A stretch of 64,000 nucleotides of DNA from Halanaerobiales bacterium. Lineage in GTDB: Bacteria > Bacillota > Halanaerobiia > Halanaerobiales > DTU029. Location of the stretch: positions 1 through 64,000 of the forward strand of contig JARRCS010000009.1 in NCBI GenBank assembly GCA_029981855.1, written 5' to 3'. The notes under the pieces were generated by a model, which saw nothing but the letters and a program-made list of their open reading frames with translations, did not search any database and was not told where the DNA came from. Position 1 is the first letter of the stretch. The number at the start of each line of letters is the position of its first letter. Of this stretch, positions 8,316-17,322 are shown piece by piece. Position numbers and translations under genes: made by a program.

Positions 8316-9548
8316 TCATTTCGATTTCCGTTGTCCGGTTCCTGCCCCCTTTTGCACAAAGTACATAATGATAAAGGGGATGGACCCCAGAATTAATAAA
8401 CCAACCGTTACCATAAAGACATGATAGATGACCATTACCTTTAACAGGGAGTTACCTATTAAGGGACCGATCAATCCCCTGACACCTAACATGGTTAAAT
8501 ATAGACCGCTGTACTGGGAGGACCTCGCGCCGCCCAGTTTCATCATCAGATTGAGCCAGCCCAACTCCAGACTCGATCCGGCTGCCCCGCCCAGAAAGGA
8601 GGCCAGCATCAATAAGTAATAGGGACTTTGAAAGAAGTAGATCAAGGGTGAGCCTAAAAAGATAATTATAGAAATTACTATTGAATGTAACGGCTGAAAA
8701 TGGTCAATAATCCAGCCCCAGAGAGGAACGGTTGTAAACCAACCGGCAATCCAGAAGATAGCAAGCTGGCCGATTTGCAGATTGGTTAAACCAAGTTCAT
8801 TAACCTGAACCAGCGGATAGACTGGGGCCAGAATCAGATTTCCCAGATCAAAGATAAAAAATCCTGTAATAGCCAGTCTTAATAATCTATCTGCCTTTAA
8901 TAATTGAAAGGTATTCCTGAGAGAAAAACGGCTTCTGGGTGGAAGTTTCTCCTGCGGTTCCCTAATTCGGGTAAAAATTAGGGAGGCCAGGATACCGAAT
9001 GAACCGGCAATAATAAAGAGACTGGTAAACCCGTGGGCATCCAGCCAGAGGCCGGCAAGATAGGTTACTACTACCCTGACCATTCCTATAATAAATTGAA
9101 TCCGGCCCATTATCTGCCCTCTAAATTGAAGTGGATAGATCTTCCGGACCAGACTGGTAAAAGCAGGACCTCCAATTGAAGCTAGTAAAAAATGTAGAAT
9201 AACAAAAAGAGCAAAAAACTCTGCCTTACTAACAAAAGCAAGCAATATTACCATCAACCTGGACAAAATTCCACTAATAACGACAAAGGGGAGTTTCTGT
9301 CCCTGATCACTCCTGTGACCCCAGTAAACTGCAAACAACTGGCCCATAAAGGGAGCCGCTGTAATCATGGCCAGTAGGGTGCCCGTCACCCCGAGTCTAA
9401 CTGCAGTTACGGCAAAAAAGGGATAAACAGCCCCGGCAAAGAAGCCGAAACATACTGAAGCTCCCATATCTATCTTCATATTAAACCGGGTATCTTCATC
9501 TAAACGGTAAAAAAAGGGGATAAATCTGTTAACAAGATTGACAGGCAT
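8316..9548 (-). CDS. MFS transporter, 12 membrane segments
   Basis: Major facilitator permease of 410 residues with about 12 hydrophobic segments. The cytoplasmic loop after segment 2 carries the motif-A-like GHRSDQGQKLP. It lies 37 bases upstream of the PurM-like gene and shares its direction, so the two are probably one operon. If that partner is a salvage kinase, this could import its nucleoside or cobamide precursor, but nothing in the sequence fixes the substrate. The long soluble loop typical of drug exporters is absent. Confidence 0.8.
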   Translation of the reverse strand: MPVNLVNRFIPFFYRLDEDTRFNMKIDMGASVCFGFFAGAVYPFFAVTAVRLGVTGTLLAMITAAPFMGQLFAVYWGHRSDQGQKLPFVVISGILSRLMVILLAFVSKAEFFALFVILHFLLASIGGPAFTSLVRKIYPLQFRGQIMGRIQFIIGMVRVVVTYLAGLWLDAHGFTSLFIIAGSFGILASLIFTRIREPQEKLPPRSRFSLRNTFQLLKADRLLRLAITGFFIFDLGNLILAPVYPLVQVNELGLTNLQIGQLAIFWIAGWFTTVPLWGWIIDHFQPLHSIVISIIIFLGSPLIYFFQSPYYLLMLASFLGGAAGSSLELGWLNLMMKLGGARSSQYSGLYLTMLGVRGLIGPLIGNSLLKVMVIYHVFMVTVGLLILGSIPFIIMYFVQKGAGTGQRKSK

Positions 9549-9570
9549 TGAAAATCGGTCCTTCCAAAGT

Positions 9571-9712
9571 TAAATTAATGCCTCACTATCATTCGGCAAC
9601 TTACTTTACCTTCAAACAACTGCAAATAGATGTTAGAGAGATGTTTTCCACTGAATCGGAAACATCTATTTGCAGTTTTAAAAAAGGAATTTTCTAAGGT
9701 ATGAACTTATTA
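9571..9712 (+). repeat. Dispersed intergenic repeat, copy B (most complete)
   Basis: Best copy of the family. A left conserved block CACTATCATTCGGCAACTT is followed by an arm AACTGCAAATAGATGTT (9618-9634), a 26-base spacer with GAGAGATGTT and CTGAATCGG, the exact inverse arm AACATCTATTTGCAGTT (9661-9677), an A-rich tract and the end block AATTTTCTAAGGTAT. It lies between the nadE terminator and the MFS start. Confidence 0.85.
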
Positions 9713-9783
9713 AAATATATACCATCTCCTAAATAATGTCAATCATTTTTACAGATAGAATCAACTCCTCTCAGGAACATATG

Positions 9784-9820
9784 TAAAAAAAAGAATCCTC
9801 TCCCCAAAAAGAGGGAGAGG
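9784..9820 (-). terminator. nadE terminator
   Basis: On the minus strand CCTCTCCC and GGGAGAGG (9797-9820) pair around a T-rich loop, followed by ATTCTTTTTTTT. It stands directly downstream of the nadE stop codon. Confidence 0.85.
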
Positions 9821-9830
9821 TCTATCTTCT

Positions 9831-10577
9831 TTATAACAGGCTTTCCCGATCAGGTATTGGTATTGGAGCTAACTTGTGGGCACTCTTTCGGGCTAATTCC
9901 TTTATCCTTTCCTTTTCTTCCGGGTCTGCCTCTCCTGTCAAAATATACTTATCCAGTGTCTCATAGGAGATTCCCATCTCATCTTCATCGGTTTGACCGT
10001 GCCAGAGTCCGGCTGAAGGGGATTTATTGATAATCCTTTCGGGTATTTTTAGATGCTTCGCCAGTTCCCTTACCTCGTTTTTAACCAGCCTACCGAGGGG
10101 AGCTATATCGATACCCCCGTCACCGTATTTGGTGAAATAACCTACCTTCAATTCGCTCCAGTTATCCGTCCCCACAACCAAGTAATTCTTTTTAGCAGCA
10201 TAATAATAGAGGGTAATCATCCTCAATCTCGGTTTCATATTGGCCAGGGCCAGATTATCCTCCTCTTTCTCCTTGCTACCTTCTAAGACAACTAAAAACT
10301 CATCCAGAACCGAACTTAAATCCCTGGTTATGTAATCAATCCCGAAGGTCTCGGCCACGAGACGGGCATCCTCTGCATCCTGCTCATTACTATAACAGGG
10401 CATAATAACACCTAAAACCTGATCACCGAAGGCCTTTTTACATAAAACAGATGTTACCGAAGAATCAATCCCCCCGCTCAGGCCGACAACGGCCCCTCTG
10501 GCTCCTGCAGCTGCAACCTTTTCTCTTAGCCAGTCTACCAGTACCTCTTCAACCTTTGCATAATCTAGTTCACTCAA
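9831..10577 (-). CDS. nadE: NH3-dependent NAD+ synthetase
   Basis: Makes NAD from deamido-NAD, ATP and ammonia. The PP-loop motif GLSGGIDSS lies at about residues 29-37. GTDNWSELKVGYFTKYGDGG and SPSAGLWHGQTDE are diagnostic for NadE. At 248 residues it lacks the glutaminase domain, so free ammonia is the nitrogen donor. That suits an organism fermenting amino acids. The TTG start at 10577 has AGGGGTG upstream. It forms its own transcription unit with a terminator behind it. Confidence 0.95.
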   Translation of the reverse strand: MSELDYAKVEEVLVDWLREKVAAAGARGAVVGLSGGIDSSVTSVLCKKAFGDQVLGVIMPCYSNEQDAEDARLVAETFGIDYITRDLSSVLDEFLVVLEGSKEKEEDNLALANMKPRLRMITLYYYAAKKNYLVVGTDNWSELKVGYFTKYGDGGIDIAPLGRLVKNEVRELAKHLKIPERIINKSPSAGLWHGQTDEDEMGISYETLDKYILTGEADPEEKERIKELARKSAHKLAPIPIPDRESLL

Positions 10578-10721
10578 AACTTTTCACCCCTATCTTTTCT
10601 TAAAGAGAAATGATAATTTTTCTTTTAAAGTTAAGTTAAAAGTTAAGCCGTCTTATCACTATTATTCTATCACTAATCATTATCTCTTGCAAGTTTGATG
10701 TTATGTTTTATGAATTGTATG

Positions 10722-11498
10722 TCAGCTTTTATTATTTTTTCCTGTCCAGAGCTCATTCATCTTTGCCGCTAGCTCCTCTCTGGGTGGTTCCTCCGGCCAC
10801 AGTTCCATCGATGTCCCCTGCCGCATGGCTCCGGCAAGATTAAAGAAGATCTGTTTCTCCCGGATTAAGGCCCTGATCTCCGCTCTTACTGTTCTACCGT
10901 CATAGGGGCAGGGGCTCTCAAGTGGCTTAAAGCCCATCAACTTGCCGGCCTCAATTATTTTTTTTTCTCGCAGGTAAATTAATGGCCTGATAATAAAAAT
11001 GTCATTATGGGACAGATGCCTTTTAGGCTTAAGGGTCATTATCTGACCGGAATAGATTATACTCATCAGGAATGTCTCTACGGCATCATCATAGTGGTGA
11101 CCGAAGGCAACCTTATTAAAGCCATGCTCCTTCATAAATTCGGCCATAGCCCCCTTTCTGAAATGGGCGCATTTAGCACAAGGATTATCTACCTTCTCAT
11201 CCAGTATATATTCTGCTATCTCCGTCCTTTTAATATAATAGGGTATACCAAGCTTCTGACAGAAATCCTTGAGAGAAGCAAAATCACTCCCGGCAAAACC
11301 AAGATCGACCGTTAAGGCACTCAAATTGAAGTTGACTGCTAAATTCCGCCGGAGAATAGTTAAAGCATAAAGTAGAAAGGCACTATCCTTTCCCCCAGAT
11401 AGACCGACTAAGATATTATCCCCCTCCTCTATCAAATTAAACTCTGCTATTGCCTTAATTATTTTATTATTATAGCTTTTAGGCAATGATAGTTCCAT
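10722..11498 (-). CDS. TtcA-like tRNA thiolation enzyme (PP-loop ATPase with Fe-S cysteines)
   Basis: Member of the TtcA/TtuA group, which activates a tRNA base with ATP and inserts sulfur, classically 2-thiocytidine at position 32. The PP-loop is GLSGGKDSAF (about residues 33-42). NPCAKCAHFRKG supplies the CxxC and ESPCPYDGRT the third cysteine that together hold a 4Fe-4S cluster in this family. At 258 residues it is normal for the short bacterial form. The exact base modified cannot be read from sequence. It is a single gene, divergent from the T-box/tyrS unit. Confidence 0.85.
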   Translation of the reverse strand: MELSLPKSYNNKIIKAIAEFNLIEEGDNILVGLSGGKDSAFLLYALTILRRNLAVNFNLSALTVDLGFAGSDFASLKDFCQKLGIPYYIKRTEIAEYILDEKVDNPCAKCAHFRKGAMAEFMKEHGFNKVAFGHHYDDAVETFLMSIIYSGQIMTLKPKRHLSHNDIFIIRPLIYLREKKIIEAGKLMGFKPLESPCPYDGRTVRAEIRALIREKQIFFNLAGAMRQGTSMELWPEEPPREELAAKMNELWTGKNNKS

Positions 11499-11727
11499 AT
11501 TTCAGACCCCCAGAATCTGATTATTAGGTTTAGTTTAGTTGAGAACCTTGCCAGTTTACAATTAATCGTAAGGATTAATTGTAAACTGGTCTTACTAGTT
11601 CTCTAGAGGCTTAAATTCTCTATAACTATTCAACAAATACTCAGATTTTCCTTTTTCAGTTGCCCTGGTTTTTTCATGGGCAAAATATATTTAAAAGATA
11701 ATGCCACAGAACTAGTTATTAAATTAG

Positions 11728-11776
11728 TACCTCACTCCCGTCCTGTAATAACTACAAATAGATGTTACTCGATAAT
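11728..11776 (+). repeat. Dispersed intergenic repeat, copy G (left half)
   Basis: TTAGTACCTCACT and AACTACAAATAGATGTT match the left block and left arm of the family. The right half is missing and the tyrS promoter begins at once after it. Confidence 0.6.
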
Positions 11777-11779
11777 TCC

Positions 11780-11808
11780 TTGACAGAATAATTATTATAT
11801 AATATTAT
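11780..11808 (+). promoter_or_regulatory. SigmaA promoter of tyrS
   Basis: TTGACA (11780-11785) and TATTAT (11803-11808) are 17 bases apart, with the T-box leader starting some 25 bases downstream. Confidence 0.7.
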
Positions 11809-11835
11809 AAAAACAAAATATTATTAAATACAAAC

Positions 11836-12075
11836 TATGAAGGAGACAGTAGCTCCCTATGTCTATAATCAGAGAGCAGACTGGTCGGTGAAAAGTCTGC
11901 GGTGCATAGGGCTGTGAATTACACTCTGGAGTTGCAATGTGAAAATATTGCGGCTGTCAACCGTTATCCTGACCAGAAGGCACCTCTTGAGGTGGAAAAA
12001 GCAACACCTCTTTAGGTGTAAAGTAAGGTGGTACCACGGGTCTTCTCGTCCTTATAGACAGAAGACCATTTTTCT
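11836..12075 (+). ncRNA. Tyr T-box leader
   Basis: A classic T-box transcription-antitermination leader. Stem I carries the specifier codon TAC (11920-11922, within GAATTACACT), specifying tyrosine. The T-box sequence AAGGTGGTACCACG lies at about 12025-12038. The terminator stem GGTCTTCT/AGAAGACC (12039-12046 with 12060-12067) is followed by ATTTTT. Uncharged tRNA-Tyr should favour the antiterminator and raise tyrS expression. It leads directly to tyrS. Confidence 0.95.
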
Positions 12076-12152
12076 TTCCAGAAGACTATTGTCTCCCCTA
12101 ATATTTTGACATAAACCATAGATAATAATCATTAGAAGGAGGTATTATTTTT

Positions 12153-13382
12153 ATGGCTAATGTTTTTGATATTTTAAAAGAGAGGGGTTATATAGAACAG
12201 ACAACCCATGAAGAAGAGATTAAAGAACTATTAGAGAAGGAATCTGTTACCTTTTACATCGGCTTTGATCCGACTGCTGATAGTCTTCATCTGGGACATT
12301 TTATTCAAATTATGGTAATGATGCATATGCAGAGGGCCGGCCACAGGCCTATAGCAGTAATTGGCGGGGGAACGGCCATGGTTGGCGACCCCACCGGGAA
12401 GACCGAAATGAGAAAGATGCTGACAGAAGAGGAGATCAATAAAAATGCGGCAGCACTGGAAAAACAGATCTCTAAATTTATTGATTTAGATGATGATAAG
12501 GGGATTGTTGTTAATAATGCCCTCTGGCTTAGGAATCTGAATTATATACATTTCTTAAGGGAGATCGGTGTCCACTTCTCAGTCAACCGGATGCTGACTG
12601 CTGAATGCTTTAAAACCAGGTTGGAAAAGGGCCTTTCCTTTCTGGAGTTCAATTATATGTTAATGCAGTCTTATGATTTCTTAGAACTATACAGAAGATA
12701 TAACTGCAAACTCCAGCTAGGCGGAAATGACCAGTGGTCCAATATCCTGGGAGGCATCGATCTCATTAGGAGAAAGGAAGGGGCTTCTGTCTACGGATTA
12801 ACCTTTAGACTCCTTACCACCAGTGAAGGTAAGAAAATGGGTAAGACCGAGTCCGGGGCTATCTGGATCGATCCGGATAAGACCTCTCCTTATGATCTGT
12901 ATCAGTATCTAAGAAATATTGGTGATGCTGATGTAGAGAAGGCCCTTGCCCTGTTAACCTTCCTACCCATGGAAGAAGTTAAAAGACTGGGCTCACTGGA
13001 AGGAGCAGAAATTAATAAGGCCAAGGAGATTCTGGCCTATGAATTCACCAAAATAGTTCATGGTGAAGAGGAGGCGAAAAAGGCTCAGAAAGCTGCCAGA
13101 GCATTATTCAGTAATGAAGCGGAAGATGCCGCTTCTGTCCCTTCTACGGAAATGGAGAAGGAAAGGTTTACAAAGGGAGTAGGTATTCTGGACCTGTTAA
13201 CGGAAACCGGTTTGACCTCCTCCAAGAGTGAAGGACGAAGACTGATCAAACAGGGTGGAATCTATCTGGAAGATGAAAGAATAAATGATATGGACCTGAT
13301 AATAACAACGAAGAATTTTAAAGATAATAAGCTCCTACTGAGAAGAGGAAAGAAGATATACCACCAGATTGAGTTAGTTTAG
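12153..13382 (+). CDS. tyrS: Tyrosyl-tRNA synthetase
   Basis: Class I synthetase that charges tRNA-Tyr. The Rossmann domain has [13 protein letters not shown] (HIGH-type motif), the tyrosine-binding QLGGNDQW and the KMSKS-type loop KMGKT. A C-terminal S4 RNA-binding domain spans about residues 340-409 ([14 protein letters not shown]). Length is normal. AGAAGGAGG precedes the ATG. Expression is governed by the T-box leader upstream, and a strong terminator follows. Confidence 0.97.
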   Translation: MANVFDILKERGYIEQTTHEEEIKELLEKESVTFYIGFDPTADSLHLGHFIQIMVMMHMQRAGHRPIAVIGGGTAMVGDPTGKTEMRKMLTEEEINKNAAALEKQISKFIDLDDDKGIVVNNALWLRNLNYIHFLREIGVHFSVNRMLTAECFKTRLEKGLSFLEFNYMLMQSYDFLELYRRYNCKLQLGGNDQWSNILGGIDLIRRKEGASVYGLTFRLLTTSEGKKMGKTESGAIWIDPDKTSPYDLYQYLRNIGDADVEKALALLTFLPMEEVKRLGSLEGAEINKAKEILAYEFTKIVHGEEEAKKAQKAARALFSNEAEDAASVPSTEMEKERFTKGVGILDLLTETGLTSSKSEGRRLIKQGGIYLEDERINDMDLIITTKNFKDNKLLLRRGKKIYHQIELV

Positions 13383-13458
13383 CCGCCATTTTCCCGAAAA
13401 TATGTCGTACCAGTGCTCATAAGAACAAAATGGCTTCGTCATTTTACTTTTTAGGATT

Positions 13459-13497
13459 GGAAAGGGTGCCGGAACCCCCCGGCACCCTTTATTTTTT
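13459..13497 (+). terminator. tyrS terminator
   Basis: AAAGGGTGCCGG and CCGGCACCCTTT (13461-13472 with 13479-13490) form a 12-bp stem followed by ATTTTTTTAG. The A-rich left side gives weaker termination potential for the converging ykuS-like gene. Confidence 0.92.
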
Positions 13498-13533
13498 TAG
13501 TATCCCTTTTAAATTCTTTTTTCTCTTACTTCC

Positions 13534-13788
13534 TTAAACTTTTACGTTACCTAATCTTTTCTCAATCTCGGACCGGACCTGCTCTGCGGTCATACCCCGG
13601 GCATTGATTACCGTTGCTTTGGTCTTAATATCTGCCATATTCATCACATTATTATCCTCTCCGGAGACAACAACCGCACTGACATTCTGGATCTCATTAC
13701 TATTGAGATCTACTACCTCATACCCCTGAGTTCTTAAATCCCGGGCGATATTTGTCAAACTACCTTCTACTGCTACTCTAGGTTTCAT
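13534..13788 (-). CDS. YkuS-like (UPF0180) small protein
   Basis: 84-residue protein of the YkuS/UPF0180 family, whose function is unknown. It matches the usual pattern: an N-terminal strand and helix (RVAVEGSLTNIARDLRTQGY), a central VVVSGEDNNVM turn and a C-terminal helix (AEQVRSEIEKRL). Its ATG overlaps the stop of a short upstream frame (ATGA at 13785-13788), which suggests translational coupling with that frame. Confidence 0.8.
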   Translation of the reverse strand: MKPRVAVEGSLTNIARDLRTQGYEVVDLNSNEIQNVSAVVVSGEDNNVMNMADIKTKATVINARGMTAEQVRSEIEKRLGNVKV

Positions 13789-13925
13789 CCCCTATCCTCC
13801 TCAGTAATTGGAATACTGGGGGTTCCCTGATGTTCTAAGGGAAACCTCGCTTTATTGGCCGTTAACTGCTCTGCCCCCCTGAGTTCTCTTAAATTCTGCA
13901 GTTCCATATTGTTGATATGTGGTAT
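13785..13925 (-). CDS. Short upstream frame coupled to the ykuS-like gene
   Basis: Open frame of 40 residues from the ATG at 13907, or 46 from an ATA at 13925, ending in a TGA that overlaps the ykuS-like ATG. The sequence includes MELQNLRELRGAEQLTANK and ends PITEEDRG. I recognise no family. A strong ribosome site, AAGGAGGG (13933-13940), sits 7 bases before the ATA but 25 before the ATG, so a non-standard start is possible. Coupling and the ribosome site argue that it is translated. 13941-14170 holds only AT-rich sequence before the permease. Confidence 0.4.
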   Translation of the reverse strand: MPHINNMELQNLRELRGAEQLTANKARFPLEHQGTPSIPITEEDRG

Positions 13926-14170
13926 ATCTGGTCCCTCCTTTCCTTCAATAGTGTAGACTAAATCTGTAAAAAAATACTGTAAAAATCAACCATACTATTT
14001 CTGTGAACCTCTCCATCCAAATCACAAACAAGATTTAGATGGAGCTTGGAGTTTTCTTAGGGTATTTCGATAAAAGAATGATAATTTAGCTATAAAAGGC
14101 TAATAATATAATAAAAGTACTACTAATACATCAACATATTTATGAGCAGCAAATTACTGGGGGATTAAAA

Positions 14171-15712
14171 ATGGCACAAGATAAAGGTTTATCTGCCTGG
14201 CAACTTACCATGCTAGCCCTCGGCACCGTAGTAGGGGGGTCCTTTTTTCTGGGATCTGCTATCGCTATTAGATCTGCAGGTCCGGCAGTCCTTATCTCTT
14301 ATCTGCTGGGAGGTGGACTCGTTTACCTAATTCTCTTCTCCCTCTCCGAGATGACAGTTGCCGACCCTGCCCCGGGCTCTTTTAGAACCTACTCAGAGAA
14401 AATGTACGGGCCTCTGCTGGGTTTTCTGGTCGGCTGGCTTTACTGGACCGGGCTCGTACTGGCCATGTCCAGTGAGGCTATTGCCGTTTCGGTCTTCCTC
14501 AAGGTCTGGGTCCCGCAGATTTCCCTGCCTGTCCTGGGCTCAGCGGTTATTATAATTGTCACCCTGATTAACCTGCTGGGGGTAGATAGATTAAGTAAAC
14601 TTGAGAGCGGACTGGCCGCAATCAAGCTGACGGCGATTATCGGTTTTATTGTCCTGGCCTTCGCCCTGATAGCCGGATTATTCCCCGGCCGCCCTCCTGT
14701 CGGTACCGGCGAGATAGCCGGGGAAAGGCTCCTTCCCGGAGGAATTGCGGGTATTGCCGGTAGTATGTTAATTGTTATGTTTACCTATGCCGGTTTTGAA
14801 ACTATCGGGCTAGCAGCATCCGAAGCGCGGGATCCCCACCGCACGGTTCCCAGAGCCATCACCTATACCATACTGGGGCTGGTAGGCCTCTATACGGCAA
14901 CAATCATCTTCCTCCTGCCTCTAGTCCCTACCGCCAATCTTACTGAAGAGGTTAGCCCGCTGGTGGCCGCCCTAACCAGAAATGGCCTCGGTTGGGCCGG
15001 AAGTATAATCAATATAGTTCTAGTAACGGCAATTCTGTCAACCATGCTGGCCGCCACCTTCGGTATCGCCCGCATGGTCCGTTCTCTGGCCGAAGAGGGC
15101 CATGCACCGAACTGGCTCAAAGATAAAGGGGACATCCCTTATAGGGGTATAATCTTCTCGGGAGTAGCCATGCTGGCAGGTCTGGGACTCGGGTTTATCC
15201 TGCCCAGACGGATCTATCTCTTTCTTATCAGTTCGGGAGGTTTTGCCCTGCTCTTTGCCTATCTGATTATCGTAGTTACCCATTATAAATTTCGCCGGGA
15301 ATACGGCTGCCCGCCGAAAGGCAAGTGTCAGATACCCGGTTATCCTTATACTTCCTGGCTGGCCATTATTTCTCTGATCGCAATTATTGCCAGTATGCCC
15401 CTTATACCCGGACAGGGCTCCGGACTAATAGCAGGCCTGCTTTTAATTCTCTTTTTCCTAATAGTCTATCTGGTGAAGGAGTTAGTGGGTAAGAAAAGAC
15501 CTTTCAACAGGTTTTTAGAGCAGTTAAGACCCCGGACCAGTATGGAATTTGCCAAAGAACTAAGTAATTTAGAGAAAGAGAGGCTAAATGAGCCGGTAAA
15601 AGAAGAACTGCGTGAAATGATGAGAAAGGAAATAAGCGAAAAGGAAAAAATTAGTGAAATGAAAACAGAAGAATTAAGTAATCCGGAGAGGAAAAAGAAA
15701 GATAATAAATAA
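14171..15712 (+). CDS. APC-superfamily amino acid permease
   Basis: Amino acid-polyamine-organocation transporter with about 12 membrane segments. The first helix begins LGTVVGGSFFLGSAIAI, matching the substrate-binding unwound helix of APC carriers. The conserved FTYAGFETIGLAASEARDP (about residues 207-225) is typical. It ends with a charged, Lys/Glu-rich cytoplasmic tail of about 75 residues (residues 440-513). The substrate cannot be named. It stands alone, with GGGGG before the ATG and no clear terminator after it. Confidence 0.85.
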   Translation: MAQDKGLSAWQLTMLALGTVVGGSFFLGSAIAIRSAGPAVLISYLLGGGLVYLILFSLSEMTVADPAPGSFRTYSEKMYGPLLGFLVGWLYWTGLVLAMSSEAIAVSVFLKVWVPQISLPVLGSAVIIIVTLINLLGVDRLSKLESGLAAIKLTAIIGFIVLAFALIAGLFPGRPPVGTGEIAGERLLPGGIAGIAGSMLIVMFTYAGFETIGLAASEARDPHRTVPRAITYTILGLVGLYTATIIFLLPLVPTANLTEEVSPLVAALTRNGLGWAGSIINIVLVTAILSTMLAATFGIARMVRSLAEEGHAPNWLKDKGDIPYRGIIFSGVAMLAGLGLGFILPRRIYLFLISSGGFALLFAYLIIVVTHYKFRREYGCPPKGKCQIPGYPYTSWLAIISLIAIIASMPLIPGQGSGLIAGLLLILFFLIVYLVKELVGKKRPFNRFLEQLRPRTSMEFAKELSNLEKERLNEPVKEELREMMRKEISEKEKISEMKTEELSNPERKKKDNK

Positions 15713-15827
15713 ACCCGATATAACGTACTGGCCCTTCATTTTACAATGCAGGGTTGGGCCAGCACTAGTTCATCGAGGTTGTCGCTAGCTTTAGGTACCA
15801 CCAGCTCTCCTGAAACTAAACGACTAT

Positions 15828-17123
15828 TTATTCATTACCCTCCCCGGACCTAATTTCCCCCGATCTGATCAGGGCATACTCGGTCAGTAGAGGACCGATT
15901 ATCTCGGTAATTACGGTCGTAAATAAGATAATGTTAAAGATCAAAAGAGAAATCTCGCTAGCTTCTGAAGAAAGGCGAATAAAATTATGCTGGACAATGT
16001 AGGCAAGATCTATTGCTACACCAATCTGGGGCAACAGACCGAATCCCAGAAATTTTTGCACCTTATCAGGGGCCCTGGATAGTTTTGCCCCGATGGAAGC
16101 CCCGCCGACTTTTCCCGTTATTCTTGCCAGAGTATAAATCAGGGCAATCAAAAGAAACCCGCCCGAAGTTATCTTATAGATATCAATCTTGGTACCGGCT
16201 AGAATAAAGTAGATAGCAAATAAGGGAATGGTCAGAGTATCTATCCTATCGGCAATCTCCAGATGTTTTTTGGCAAAATTCCGGTAGGCAAACCCTACCG
16301 ACAGATTGGCAATTAAATGAGAGAGGCCAAGGGAGATAGCAAGAGCTGAGACACCGAATACCGTGGCCAGTATCAGCAATACCTTCCTGCTCTTGGTATG
16401 ATAAGACCCCATTAACCTCTGGGAGAAGTAACCTGCTACCAGACCGATAAAAATAGCCCCGATTATCTTCCCCAGGGGAATAAGCAGGAGATTAATAATA
16501 GATAATTCCGCTCCCGGTGTAAGACCCAGTAGAGAGAGCGGTTCGATAAAACCGAAAATAATTAAAGCCAGTGCCTCATCAAGGGCCAGGACAACCATCA
16601 GGGTAGCCGATAACTCCCCCTCCGAACCATATTCCTTTAATACCATGACGGTTGCAGCGGGGGCGGTCGCAGTAGCGATGGCACCTAAAATCAAAGCAAT
16701 ATAGAGGGTTTTCCCCAAAAGGAGCATGCTGATGGTAACCAGAAAGAAGGCCCCGAAGGACTCCAGTAGAACAATCAGGGCAAATTCCAGCTCTAATCTC
16801 TTTAAAATTTTGATTGAAAGGGAAGTACCGATGGTAAAGGCGATAAAGGAAACAGCCAGTATAGTCACATAATTAAAGGAATCAATCAGATAAGAATACC
16901 ATTCGATAAACTCAGCCGAAAAAAAGGGTAGATGCCGGATAACACTGACACTAAAAAGTGTCCCGGTCAGAATGTAACCGACTACACTGGGTACCCGGAA
17001 TCTCTTAGTTATGGTATGGATTATAAAAGAAAAGACAACCAGTAAGCCAATGATATAAATAATCTTATAGCTGACTAAGTTAAGCATAAACCAATGCTGT
17101 AGATCAGTTAAATTATAATTCAT
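15828..17123 (-). CDS. CPA2-type cation:proton antiporter
   Basis: Monovalent cation/proton antiporter of 431 residues, close to KefB/NapA-type membrane domains, with 12-13 hydrophobic segments. Landmarks are RVPSVVGYILTGTLF near the N terminus, the cluster AIATATAPAATVMVLKEY, and ALDEALALIIFG with its acidic pair. Soluble regulatory domains (TrkA-N) are absent, so it is a bare transport unit, probably for Na+ or K+ balance. That would suit a salt-adapted organism. It is a single gene with ATG at 17123. Confidence 0.85.
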   Translation of the reverse strand: MNYNLTDLQHWFMLNLVSYKIIYIIGLLVVFSFIIHTITKRFRVPSVVGYILTGTLFSVSVIRHLPFFSAEFIEWYSYLIDSFNYVTILAVSFIAFTIGTSLSIKILKRLELEFALIVLLESFGAFFLVTISMLLLGKTLYIALILGAIATATAPAATVMVLKEYGSEGELSATLMVVLALDEALALIIFGFIEPLSLLGLTPGAELSIINLLLIPLGKIIGAIFIGLVAGYFSQRLMGSYHTKSRKVLLILATVFGVSALAISLGLSHLIANLSVGFAYRNFAKKHLEIADRIDTLTIPLFAIYFILAGTKIDIYKITSGGFLLIALIYTLARITGKVGGASIGAKLSRAPDKVQKFLGFGLLPQIGVAIDLAYIVQHNFIRLSSEASEISLLIFNIILFTTVITEIIGPLLTEYALIRSGEIRSGEGNE

Positions 17124-17277
17124 CTTTTCACCCTTTAGTTTATTACTTCAAGCTCTTTTATAATTGGATTTAAATATGCAAGAGTCCCCCTTATTATATT
17201 CTACAAGCCAAAGAATTATCCTTTAATTTTTTCATCTACAATTAGTCCCTTAAGTCTGAAAAGTTTTTTTTAAAATA

Positions 17278-17311
17278 AATCCCCCTCAAATTCCTCATAT
17301 ATGGGGGGTAT
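17278..17311 (-). terminator. Probable terminator of the kinase-like gene
   Basis: On the minus strand ACCCCCC and GGGGGAT flank a loop and are followed by TTATTTT. The stem is GC-rich but the loop is long. Confidence 0.5.
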
Positions 17312-17322
17312 GAATGAAGACC

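Noticed and set aside
15729-15763. Terminator after the APC permease
   Set aside because: CTGGCCC/GGGCCAG can pair but the loop is long and no T-run follows.
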